From Candidatus Saccharimonadota bacterium (GTDB taxonomy: Bacteria; Patescibacteriota; Saccharimonadia; Saccharimonadales; Saccharimonadaceae): DNA of 64,000 nucleotides. The stretch is taken from contig WRLC01000004.1 in NCBI GenBank assembly GCA_009777795.1, positions 1 to 64,000 on the forward strand, in the 5' to 3' direction. The position numbers were made by a program, and so were the translations under genes. Below the pieces are notes generated by a model. It saw only the letters and a program-made list of their open reading frames with translations, was not told the origin of the DNA and made no database searches. Shown here one piece after another: positions 19,118 to 27,662 of this stretch. Positions within the stretch are counted from its first letter, which is position 1, and every line of letters begins with the position of its first letter.

Positions 19118-19118
19118 T

Positions 19119-20282
19119 TTACCCTCCTTTTCCCTTAAATTGTGGCAACCTTACTTTGCCAGTTACTAAATTATTCAGTAGCCATTTCTTTTGCTTGGCG
19201 GTTTCATCGCGCAGGGATTTCAGGGTGTCGATTTGGGCATCGAAATCGGAGAGAAAGGTGGCGATTTTTCGTTGCTCAGCGATTGTCGGTGTTATGACGG
19301 GAAAAGTTTGCAGCATCCCGAGTTTAATATAGGGCATAGCACTTGTCTGTTTTTGCGCATTAACAAAATTTTGAAAAGCAAAACTTAAATATCTAAAGAG
19401 AAATTTTCCATCTATCTTAAAATCTTGCAACACATAAGTCCTTTGATATGCTTCAAAATCGCCATTATAATACTGGCATAGACCAACCTCTCCGTTACCG
19501 GCTATGAGAATAGCTTCTCCGCTAAACGAAAACCCATCGCTATATGTATGTGTTTTGGCACAAGTGAAGAAAGGATATTCACCATTAGGGTTGCCTTGAT
19601 TCACATCTTTTTTGCCAGTCGTTATTGTCGCGATTTCACTTAGCTTTTTCTTTTCCCACGCTGGGAAGCCGCCACCGTTGTCGTCCTTGAAGCGAAGCTT
19701 GCCAGAGAAAATCTGTTGCATCAATCCCTTCTTAAGTTCGATCATCCGTTCGATTTCAACATCTTGTGAAATGAGCGTTCTGTCAAACACATCGAGTTTG
19801 TTGGCATAGTCATCTTGCGTTTTCCTATCTGGAACTGGAAGCTCTATTTTTATCATTTCTTTGATGTGAGCATGTACGATGGATTTACCTTGTCCAATTG
19901 CGCGCAAGTTTTTTCTCGCAAGTGGTGAGTTAAGTAAATACGCCAGAAATACAGGATTATTTTCAGAATTTGGTCTCAATATGAGCGTGTCTCCGCTCGC
20001 GTATCCATTTTTGTCGAGTAAGTAAACAGCCGATTTGGCTATTTCGTCTATCGATTCACCCGAACCCGCAAAGATGATATCGCCGTATTGGATTTCTTGT
20101 GACTGGCTCGCAACCTGCTCACTGATGCCCGAGCGAGTTTCTTCGATTTTTATATTGTAGGTAGTATAGAGCTCGCCATATCGGACTGCTGGCAAATCTC
20201 CGCTATTCGCATCGTCTTTTGCAATGCCTGCACCCTTAAACCATTCACCTAATTCGCCCAGCTTCTTTGTTTGCCAGTTAGT
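19119..20282 (-). CDS. hsdS: Type I restriction specificity subunit, two TRDs
   Basis: WQTKKLGELGEWFKG...PAWEKKKLSEIATITTGKKDVN...TIAEQRKIATFLSDFDAQIDTLK; start probably ATG at 20282 (ORF track 20297). Confidence 0.9.
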   Translation of the reverse strand, partial: TNWQTKKLGELGEWFKGAGIAKDDANSGDLPAVRYGELYTTYNIKIEETRSGISEQVASQSQEIQYGDIIFAGSGESIDEIAKSAVYLLDKNGYASGDTLILRPNSENNPVFLAYLLNSPLARKNLRAIGQGKSIVHAHIKEMIKIELPVPDRKTQDDYANKLDVFDRTLISQDVEIERMIELKKGLMQQIFSGKLRFKDDNGGGFPAWEKKKLSEIATITTGKKDVNQGNPNGEYPFFTCAKTHTYSDGFSFSGEAILIAGNGEVGLCQYYNGDFEAYQRTYVLQDFKIDGKFLFRYLSFAFQNFVNAQKQTSAMPYIKLGMLQTFPVITPTIAEQRKIATFLSDFDAQIDTLKSLRDETAKQKKWLLNNLVTGKVRLPQFKGKGG

Positions 20283-21294
20283 CATACGACACCTCACTCA
20301 GCGACCTCGTAGCTCGTTCTAGGACGTGGTCATATGTCAATATAGCCAAGTTAATGTAGTTCGCGTTCAATAGTCTAAAAGCTCGTCGCTCTCGTTCACC
20401 CCACATATGGGAGCGCCCGAATATAAGTGTCGCACGTGGTTTTATGATTGGCACCCCATCAAGCTTCTCCTGCATTTTTAAACTATTCATTTCCTCTTCA
20501 AGTTCTTGAATATAGTTCTGAACCTGTGTCACGGCCTTAATCAAATCTTGATGTGGCACAAGATTGCTATGGTCATCGCATTCCGACCAGAAATGTAGCA
20601 TACCTTCTGGCCGTTTTATCTCTATCAAATCGACAAATCCATCAAAGGTTTTCATTAGGTAGTCAGCGATGTTCTCTGTGTCAATCTTTCTTTCATCTAA
20701 GATATCGACAAACTCGTTACCCAACACCCAACTGTTCTGCTCGAACCACTTTTGCCACTCATACTCGACTTCGTTTCCCTCTAGCTTTTCAGCAAATTCA
20801 TGTATCGCGCGCCGACGCTTATTGAATTCCATGATATCGGCGCAATCGGAAGGCAATAGTTCGTTAGCACATAGCCACTCTGCTATAGATCGTGCATCCT
20901 TGTTTTCGAATACTTCTTGAAGTCGTTTCGCTAACCCTACGTCAAGGTTAGATGAAGCCTTTATGTAATGCCCCACTCCGATGGTCAGTGGGGTATAAGT
21001 CTCCTCAATAAAATTCAAAAGCGCACGGAACTCTTCGTCATCTAGAGTCAGCTCACTCTTCGGCGTACTGCTCTCCAGGGAAGCAGAGAACCCTCCCAGT
21101 AGACCCGCTTTATTTTTATTATACCGACCGATTTTTAGTGCGGCCTCATCATTTTCAGGATTCTTATGTTGGATCTTCATTAGCACAGCCTTTGTCTGCA
21201 CTGTCTGCTTGTCTTTCAGGATAATAGCCCTGTGCGGTACACCTCTCCAGCTGGTTGCTATAGTAGTCTCACTCATCTTCCCCTCTTGTAGCAT
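20278..21294 (-). CDS. Shedu-like (DUF4263) nuclease-family protein
   Basis: YEWQKWFEQNSWVLGNEFVDIL...FDGFVDLIEIKRPEG...DLIKAVTQVQNYIQELE...PRATLIFGRS. Confidence 0.75.
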   Translation of the reverse strand: MLQEGKMSETTIATSWRGVPHRAIILKDKQTVQTKAVLMKIQHKNPENDEAALKIGRYNKNKAGLLGGFSASLESSTPKSELTLDDEEFRALLNFIEETYTPLTIGVGHYIKASSNLDVGLAKRLQEVFENKDARSIAEWLCANELLPSDCADIMEFNKRRRAIHEFAEKLEGNEVEYEWQKWFEQNSWVLGNEFVDILDERKIDTENIADYLMKTFDGFVDLIEIKRPEGMLHFWSECDDHSNLVPHQDLIKAVTQVQNYIQELEEEMNSLKMQEKLDGVPIIKPRATLIFGRSHMWGERERRAFRLLNANYINLAILTYDHVLERATRSLSEVSYD

Positions 21295-21955
21295 CTCGCT
21301 TCGCTACAGCAACCTTAGCGCCTTCAGGCAAGCCGTTAAACATTTCATCCAGTTCCTTTGGTTGGGTTATCATACGGTCCGCGATATAGTTGATCAGGCT
21401 AAACATCTTCTCGACCTTTTCAGGTTCAGCGACGAGGTCAATCTCCCCGGGGTGCGCGCCATTATTCCCGATCACCTTGAGTGAATCTGCGGCTTTTTGC
21501 AGACGCGCGTCAATTTTGTCAGTTTTTACAAACTCGCCTATATTTTCGTGGATAGTTTTTTTAGCATTTCCACCGAGCTCGACAAGTAGCGTCTGTAGCG
21601 CCAGACGCAGGAGCGCGGCTGCTGCACGAGGAGAATCGGCTAATACTAATGCTGCTTCGTTGTACAACTCCTTAACCTCATCACTTAAATCGTCGTTTGG
21701 ACACTCCACTGGGATTGACTTTGGGATAATGATCTTTTTCGCAAGCCAAAGAATACATTTCTTGCAGTGCTTGCATTTTGACACGGCATAGTCGTTACCC
21801 AAGTGTTCGCTAAAAGTCGGTACATCACCCGGCCTGTCCGCCTGGCTCCCCGTAGCAAACAGAGACGCCCATTGTTGTTCCGCAAAAACTCCACAATACA
21901 CACAATTGAACTCCGCCTTTGCGTATTCGGCTGGTACATACTCTTGTTTCTTCAT
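21269..21955 (-). CDS. DUF4145 protein with N-terminal zinc-ribbon-like cysteines
   Basis: FNCVYCGVF..CKHCKKC...DSPRAAAALLRLALQTLLVEL..KVIGNNGAHPGEI. Confidence 0.8.
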   Translation of the reverse strand: MKKQEYVPAEYAKAEFNCVYCGVFAEQQWASLFATGSQADRPGDVPTFSEHLGNDYAVSKCKHCKKCILWLAKKIIIPKSIPVECPNDDLSDEVKELYNEAALVLADSPRAAAALLRLALQTLLVELGGNAKKTIHENIGEFVKTDKIDARLQKAADSLKVIGNNGAHPGEIDLVAEPEKVEKMFSLINYIADRMITQPKELDEMFNGLPEGAKVAVAKRDATRGEDE

Positions 21956-22503
21956 TATTTCTCCTTTTCCATCACCTGATGCATGATTTCCTCGTTCGCT
22001 GCGATCTGCTCGAGCGCCAGCTTGCGCTGTGTTGCCACATCTGCTGCCATTCCGGCGATTTGTCGTTGCCTCTCGATCGGCGGCACCGCAATTTGCATCT
22101 CCCCCAGCACCGATTTTGTCAAGGCTGGTATGTATGACTGCGTGGCAGCTGAAGCAAGTGTTGCCTGACCTCGTCGTGAATTAAAGAAAGCAACAAGATA
22201 TTGCGGCAATATCCGCTCGTCACGCACTTTCAAGATAAAGATCGAGGCCGGTAATACATATTCACCCGGATGAGTCATAATTGCAGCCCGGAATTTGCCC
22301 CGGTTAGACAAGAGTATATCACCATCGTTCAAACTGAGAACCGGCGCGTTCAGTGCATAACCACCGATTTTCGTCTCGTCGAAGTTGTCTAAATCGCTGG
22401 GTCGTATCAGTTTCATTCCCCCGGCGGCAAGATTAGCCAGACTGCCCCGAAAAGCGTGCCCAGAAGTGACCGAAACTAATTCCTCTAATCTTATCATATC
22501 CAC
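21955..22503 (-). CDS. Half-length HsdS (single target recognition domain)
   Basis: IRLEELVSVTSGHAFRG...SYIPALTKSVLGEMQIAVPPIERQRQIAGMAADVATQRKLA. Confidence 0.8.
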   Translation of the reverse strand: MDMIRLEELVSVTSGHAFRGSLANLAAGGMKLIRPSDLDNFDETKIGGYALNAPVLSLNDGDILLSNRGKFRAAIMTHPGEYVLPASIFILKVRDERILPQYLVAFFNSRRGQATLASAATQSYIPALTKSVLGEMQIAVPPIERQRQIAGMAADVATQRKLALEQIAANEEIMHQVMEKEK

Positions 22504-22504
22504 A

Positions 22505-22533
22505 GTATATCACATGGAATCGGACCTGTCAAT
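22505..22533 (-). promoter_or_regulatory. Internal promoter TTGACA-17-TATACT for half-HsdS
   Basis: Minus strand TTGACAggtccgattccatgtgaTATACT, -10 ends 7 nt before ATG 22497. Confidence 0.8.
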
Positions 22534-22578
22534 ATGAAATCACATATTGCATAAAAATCTATTTATCATCCTGAGTTG

Positions 22579-22878
22579 CTATATCGCCAAGCTTTCTTGC
22601 ATATATCGATAAACGACCGATATGATACTCTGCACATTGTCGTTTGTATTCTTATAGTATAGTCTCTCAAGAGCATCGTTGCGCAACAGCCTAATCGGTT
22701 CACTAACTAGCGCATGTATAAAAGACTGAGTCGCACCCTCGACTCCCTCAAAATCCAAAATCACTTCGTTTCCCTCTGACAGGGATGGTAAAATGATCTC
22801 TTCGCGTAGCTTTTTAGCTACCTCTTTATTCTCTGCAAAATCACCTATAAGTTGATGCATTTTAATCATATTTTTCAT
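22579..22878 (-). CDS. STAS-like DUF4325-family protein
   Basis: EGNEVILDFEGVEGATQSFIHALVSEPIRL...; overlaps the HATPase ORF by 4 nt. Confidence 0.65.
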   Translation of the reverse strand: MKNMIKMHQLIGDFAENKEVAKKLREEIILPSLSEGNEVILDFEGVEGATQSFIHALVSEPIRLLRNDALERLYYKNTNDNVQSIISVVYRYMQESLAI

Positions 22879-23843
22879 ATAAATTTTGGCCCCTTAAATT
22901 TAGCACGTTTTCTCTCCTTTATGGCGTCATCGTAAACTTGGCTTATGATATTTAGCAGAGCTGTAAGTTCTGGCGTTTCGTCAAGTGAAATATCGACAGC
23001 AACCAAAGTCCCTTCAAACGCTGGCGCATCGTTTGTAGCTGTATGCCTATCCCTAAACGGGTCGGCATACAATGTTGGCGTGCCTTTTATGTCGCTCCGA
23101 TGCTTTAATAGCGTGTATTCAGCGCTGCCACTATAAATTGCAAAATAACTGCGAGTAATTTTTGCCATAGACTTCGTAAAAAAGAGTCCAGCTCCGCCAT
23201 TTTCTATTGATCCGCCCTCGTTCCTTGTAGTACCAGTTATGCCTGGGGTTAACGCTAGTCTAATTGCATCTAGGTCCGTTTTGGGTTGCCAATTTTCGCG
23301 CATACTCTTCCAGATCCCTATTCCTGTATCACAGATGCCAATACTTATGCGGTTAGTCTTTTTGTAATACTGCGCTGCCACAATAGCACCATAAGGTGAC
23401 AAGGAATGCTCTAGTACGTTCCGCACCAATTCGCTGAAAATATATTTCACCACTATCGCATTTTGCTCTGACAAATGCAGCAAGGGGACCATTTCTGGTA
23501 TAAAGCATGATTGGTCGTCGGCGGTTTTTATCTCAGAAAGCGGCACGAAGCGACCCGCCGGTTCTTTCTCGCTATAAGCAAAAGTTGACGGAGTTTTTGT
23601 GAATTTGTACAGCCCCATACGATCGAGATATCGACCTGTATCAGGTATATCCCCTAATATTGCCGCATTCTGCTTGCCTACTTTTACCGCCAGAGCCGCA
23701 GCAAGCACCAAATGAGCTGGATGAACTGTAATCCATTTATCATGAGTCGTAATTTCAAGTTTTGATGGATCGGAAAAGTCTAATGATCGTACAAACGCTT
23801 GAAAATTGCGTAAATTACCCTGATTTGAAAAATGTATCTTCAT
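22875..23843 (-). CDS. GHKL/HATPase_c-domain protein
   Basis: KYIFSELVRNVLEHS (N box), ICDTGIGIW, NGGAGLFFTKSMAKI. Confidence 0.75.
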   Translation of the reverse strand: MKIHFSNQGNLRNFQAFVRSLDFSDPSKLEITTHDKWITVHPAHLVLAAALAVKVGKQNAAILGDIPDTGRYLDRMGLYKFTKTPSTFAYSEKEPAGRFVPLSEIKTADDQSCFIPEMVPLLHLSEQNAIVVKYIFSELVRNVLEHSLSPYGAIVAAQYYKKTNRISIGICDTGIGIWKSMRENWQPKTDLDAIRLALTPGITGTTRNEGGSIENGGAGLFFTKSMAKITRSYFAIYSGSAEYTLLKHRSDIKGTPTLYADPFRDRHTATNDAPAFEGTLVAVDISLDETPELTALLNIISQVYDDAIKERKRAKFKGPKFI

Positions 23844-23851
23844 TACCCATA

Positions 23852-23880
23852 ATTGTACCAGTCAGATACAGTTTTGTCAA
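23852..23880 (-). promoter_or_regulatory. Promoter of the defence operon (TTGACA-17-TACAAT, minus strand)
   Basis: -35 = complement of 23875-23880, -10 = complement of 23852-23857. Confidence 0.8.
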
Positions 23881-23946
23881 TATGTATCAGACAGGTATAA
23901 TATCACCCGTAGAATACGAATAATAATATATGTACCAGACGGGTCA
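23855..23946. promoter_or_regulatory. Three operator-like pseudo-palindromes GTAYCAGNCRGRTAY
   Basis: GTACCAGTCAGATAC (23855), GTATCAGACAGGTAT (23884), GTACCAGACGGGTCA (23932). Confidence 0.7.
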
Positions 23947-24013
23947 AATAGGCCTTTTCAACCATAACCACTTTCCACCAGCCAGAAATATGATATAATA
24001 CCAGAGTAAACAC

Positions 24014-24090
24014 GGGTCAGTAGCTCAGCCGGTTAGAGCACCTGCCTCTTAAGCAGGGTGTCGTGGGTTCGAGTCCCACCTGACTCACCA
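24014..24090 (+). tRNA. tRNA-Lys (CUU), CCA encoded
   Basis: Cloverleaf; anticodon loop CTCTTAA; GGTTCGAGTCCC T-arm. Confidence 0.95.
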
Positions 24091-24115
24091 TATAATTACA
24101 ACAATAGCCATCATT

Positions 24116-24949
24116 ATGGAAGCTATAGAAATAATAATATCTTTGAGTGGTGTATTGCTCGCAACCTTAATTTTCTTTATCATACGCAACACCGTACTCA
24201 TTTCCAGCATCAAGCAAAACAGCACCCTATTTGCAGCACTCCAGAATCTCAACGCCGAGTATGCGCCACTTTTTCTCAAACTAGACAAAACCATCAAGAT
24301 TCCCTTCCCTTGCACTAAACCAAAGACTTTTCACAACAATAACAATAAGAACTCCATCTTTGACTACACGTGTGGCTTTTTCATCAACAACAAAGCCGCC
24401 CAGCGTACCCTCTACAGCCGTCAGAGCAACAAGGCCAACCTCAGCACCTACTTGACCCGATACAACAAAATCGAAGCAGCCCTCGGCGGTAAAAGCTACG
24501 CAAAAGTAAAGCCGAAATCCTTACTCACCTCAGAGCTACAATACAAGAGAGCCGAACAGAAGTTTTGCCGCCGCAAACAGCTCAAGCCAGACCTAAAGCT
24601 AAACATCGCCGTTCGCCTCAGCTACTCATCCCCCGCCGGCCGAAGACAATACGTCTCCACTTACAAAATGTCTGGCCCCACCATTGACAACATCCTCGCA
24701 CAAATAGAGGGCAAAAGACGCTACGAATTACACAAAAAGCACCAAAGAGCCTTGATAACAAAAGCCGTTCGATTCGAAATCCTAAAAAGAGACGGCTATG
24801 TCTGCCAAATCTGCGGAGCCAGTAGGGCAGAGGGCGCTAGGCTCGAGGTCGACCACAAGCTCGCCGTAGCAAACTGGGGTACAAACACAAACAACCTCTG
24901 GACCCTCTGCCACGACTGCAACAACGGCAAAGGCTCTAAAGAACTTTAA
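24116..24949 (+). CDS. HNH endonuclease-domain protein with N-terminal TM segment
   Basis: RFEILKRDGYVCQICGA...LEVDHKLAVANWGTNTNNLWTLCHDCNNGKGSK. Confidence 0.85.
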   Translation: MEAIEIIISLSGVLLATLIFFIIRNTVLISSIKQNSTLFAALQNLNAEYAPLFLKLDKTIKIPFPCTKPKTFHNNNNKNSIFDYTCGFFINNKAAQRTLYSRQSNKANLSTYLTRYNKIEAALGGKSYAKVKPKSLLTSELQYKRAEQKFCRRKQLKPDLKLNIAVRLSYSSPAGRRQYVSTYKMSGPTIDNILAQIEGKRRYELHKKHQRALITKAVRFEILKRDGYVCQICGASRAEGARLEVDHKLAVANWGTNTNNLWTLCHDCNNGKGSKEL

Positions 24950-25033
24950 TCCCCTCCCATATTCTTGGCCGCCCCAGTGGACGGATCACCACCTTTATGA
25001 TATACTAAAAGCAACAACTTTTAAGGAGAAAAC

Positions 25034-25591
25034 ATGATAGTACTATGGATTTTATTAGGCATTGTCGTCCTCGGCGCCCTCTTCATTTGGGCCACCTACA
25101 ACGGCCTCGTCCGCCTCAACGAACGCGTCAACGAAGCCTGGTCCGACATCACCGTCCAGCTCAAATACCGCGCCGACCTCATCCCTAACGTCGTCGAAAG
25201 CGTCAAAGGCTACGCCAAACACGAGCGCGAAGCCTTCGAAAGCGTCACCAAAGCCCGCACCAGCATCATGAGCGCCAAAACCGTCAAAGAATCCGCCGCC
25301 GCCGAAGGCGCCCTCGAGCAAGGCCTCGGCCGCATCTTCGCCATTGCCGAAGCCTACCCCGAGCTCAAAGCCAACACCAACTTCATCAAGCTCCAAGACC
25401 AACTCCAAGACACCGAGGACAAACTCCAAGCCGCCCGCCGCTTCTACAACAACGGCGCCAAAGACTTAAACACCAAAATCAAAACCTTCCCCACCAACGT
25501 CTTCGCCCGCAAACTCGGCTTCGCCGTCCGCGACTACTTCGAGGTCAAAGACCGCGCCAAAATCGAAGACGCCCCAGAGGTCAAATTCTAA
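25034..25591 (+). CDS. lemA: LemA family protein
   Basis: YNGLVRLNERVNEAWSDITVQLKYRADLIPNVVESVKGYAKHE. Confidence 0.95.
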   Translation: MIVLWILLGIVVLGALFIWATYNGLVRLNERVNEAWSDITVQLKYRADLIPNVVESVKGYAKHEREAFESVTKARTSIMSAKTVKESAAAEGALEQGLGRIFAIAEAYPELKANTNFIKLQDQLQDTEDKLQAARRFYNNGAKDLNTKIKTFPTNVFARKLGFAVRDYFEVKDRAKIEDAPEVKF

Positions 25592-25594
25592 TCA

Positions 25595-26455
25595 ATGTAT
25601 AAAGAAATCGCCCGCAACAAACGCCGCACCATCGCCCTCATGTTTGTTTTCGTCCTCTTCATCGGCCTAATCGGCGCCGCCTTCTCTGCCATCTATGACG
25701 ACTACTGGATTCTCATTTGGGTCCTCACTCTCACCCTCGTCTACACTCTTTTCCAATACTTCATGAGCGGCAAAATCGCCGTCGCCATGTCCGGCGCCAA
25801 AGAAATCCAAAAAAAGGACCACCCTCGCCTCTATAATATCGTCGAAAACCTCGCCATCCAAGAAGGCATGCCGATGCCCAAAGTCTACCTCATCCAAGAT
25901 CCCAGCCCCAACGCCTTCGCCGCCGGCCGCGACCCCAAACATGCCGTCGTCGCCGCCACCACTGGCCTACTCGACCTCATGGACGACCGCGAAGTCCAAG
26001 CCGTCATGGCCCACGAAATCGCTCACGTCAAAAACTACGACATCCGCCTTGCAACCATCGTTTTCGGCCTCGTTTCCGCCATCGCCATCCTCTCTGAAAT
26101 CGGCTGGCGCGTCGCCCTCATCGGCGGCAACCGCAACCGCAACAGCGGCGCTTTCGGCGCTGTAGCCCTACTCCTTGCTGCCATTCTCGCCCCTCTCATC
26201 GCCACCATCGTCCAGCTCGCCGTCTCCCGCCAGCGCGAGTACCTCGCCGACTCCACCTCCGCTCTCATCACCAGAAACCCCGACGCCATGATTTCTGCCC
26301 TCCAGAAACTCGGCGCCGCTCCCAAAGATAAAAAACCCAAAAATGCCGCCCTCCAAGCCCTCTACATCAGCGACAACGCCAAGGGCTTCTTCTCCACTCA
26401 CCCACCCATCGCCAAGCGCGTCGCCCGCCTCCAAGCCTCCAAATCCAAGTTCTGA
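25595..26455 (+). CDS. htpX: M48 zinc metalloprotease HtpX
   Basis: AVMAHEIAHVKNYDIRLATI (HExxH), SRQREYLADSTSALITRNPDAMISAL. Confidence 0.95.
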   Translation: MYKEIARNKRRTIALMFVFVLFIGLIGAAFSAIYDDYWILIWVLTLTLVYTLFQYFMSGKIAVAMSGAKEIQKKDHPRLYNIVENLAIQEGMPMPKVYLIQDPSPNAFAAGRDPKHAVVAATTGLLDLMDDREVQAVMAHEIAHVKNYDIRLATIVFGLVSAIAILSEIGWRVALIGGNRNRNSGAFGAVALLLAAILAPLIATIVQLAVSRQREYLADSTSALITRNPDAMISALQKLGAAPKDKKPKNAALQALYISDNAKGFFSTHPPIAKRVARLQASKSKF

Positions 26456-26471
26456 TCCTCCCGACCCCTTA

Positions 26472-26500
26472 TTGACTGCGGTCGTCCGGTGTGGTATAAC
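26472..26500 (+). promoter_or_regulatory. Promoter TTGACT-17-TATAAC
   Basis: Precedes a ~100-nt 5'UTR of the 26606 gene. Confidence 0.7.
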
Positions 26501-26605
26501 GAAACTAACCAGTGTGGTTCTATCTGGCCCTACCTCTGGCACCTACCCCATCGGGAAAACGGGCAGCGGAACTTTACAGGAAACTATTTTAAGGAGGATG
26601 ATTTA

Positions 26606-27610
26606 ATGAAGAATCATCGCAAACGGCTTTTTTCTGTTTTACTTGCACTTGTTTTAACCCTCGCACTCGCAACACCAGCTTTCGCGGCCACCCTTGACGG
26701 CAACCGCTCTTTCTCCACGCGCGAGCTCGAAATCACCATTGACGCCGCCCGCCCGCTCCATTACTGGACCGCCAACGAAACCCGCGGCACCCGTTTCACC
26801 CCGTACGTCGACGTCCGCGACGTCGCCCAAAGCCTAGGTGGCTACCACGTCGAGTTTGCCACCGGCGGTCAATGGTATCTGGACCCCGCCCAAAACGAAT
26901 GGGTATGGCTCTATCACGACACCTACGTCATCTACCCCTCCAGTTCGAGCCGGTCTACCACCAGCAACATCCGCAGCGACACCAAAGGTCTCGACCTAAC
27001 TTGGCGCACAATCTGCATTTGGCAACCTTATGAAACTACGTCAATCTGGCGTAGTGTCTATGAGGTTCAGAGCACCCGTTGGGGCGGCGGCTTCCTCTTC
27101 TCGATTTACGACATCCCACTCCTCTTCCCCACAATCGAGACCGTCGAGCTCGCCCAGAACTCCGCCCACCGCTTCCGCCTTAGCACCAAACCCATCGCGC
27201 CACCGTTCGACCCCTATCAAGAGCGCCCCAATGACGCCAAGGCCACCGGTGTTGACCTCGTCCAGTCCCTCTACCGCAAAGTCCATGCCACCAATGTCAG
27301 CGCTAACACAGCCATTCAGTGGGCTTTCAACCTCGGCCTCTTCAACCGCAATTACCGCGACAACTTTCTTGACAGAACCATCAGCCAAGCGGCCACTTAT
27401 ACCATTCTGGCCGCCTACTTTAGCGACGACACTAACTGGGACTTCCCCTGCGTCATCCCGCTCGAATCACGCCTCCTCTGGGCCACCTCTGGCATCAATC
27501 GCGCTTGGCATAACAACTGGTTCTACTACGACTACGACTTTGACGCCGGCCTCTCCCACTTCGACCTCGACCGACTGATTGACCGAGCCTTCGTCCAAGA
27601 AAAGCGCTAA
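26606..27610 (+). CDS. Secreted hypothetical protein (signal peptide)
   Basis: SD AAGGAGG, MKNHRKRLFSVLLALVLTLALATPAFAATLDG. Confidence 0.7.
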   Translation: MKNHRKRLFSVLLALVLTLALATPAFAATLDGNRSFSTRELEITIDAARPLHYWTANETRGTRFTPYVDVRDVAQSLGGYHVEFATGGQWYLDPAQNEWVWLYHDTYVIYPSSSSRSTTSNIRSDTKGLDLTWRTICIWQPYETTSIWRSVYEVQSTRWGGGFLFSIYDIPLLFPTIETVELAQNSAHRFRLSTKPIAPPFDPYQERPNDAKATGVDLVQSLYRKVHATNVSANTAIQWAFNLGLFNRNYRDNFLDRTISQAATYTILAAYFSDDTNWDFPCVIPLESRLLWATSGINRAWHNNWFYYDYDFDAGLSHFDLDRLIDRAFVQEKR

Positions 27611-27628
27611 GCCCAATAGTTTACCCGA

Positions 27629-27656
27629 GAACCAGCCCCAGTAGGCTGGTTTTCTC
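27629..27656. terminator. Bidirectional terminator between convergent genes
   Basis: GAGAACCAGCC-ccagta-GGCTGGTTTTCTC. Confidence 0.8.
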
Positions 27657-27662
27657 CTGTTT

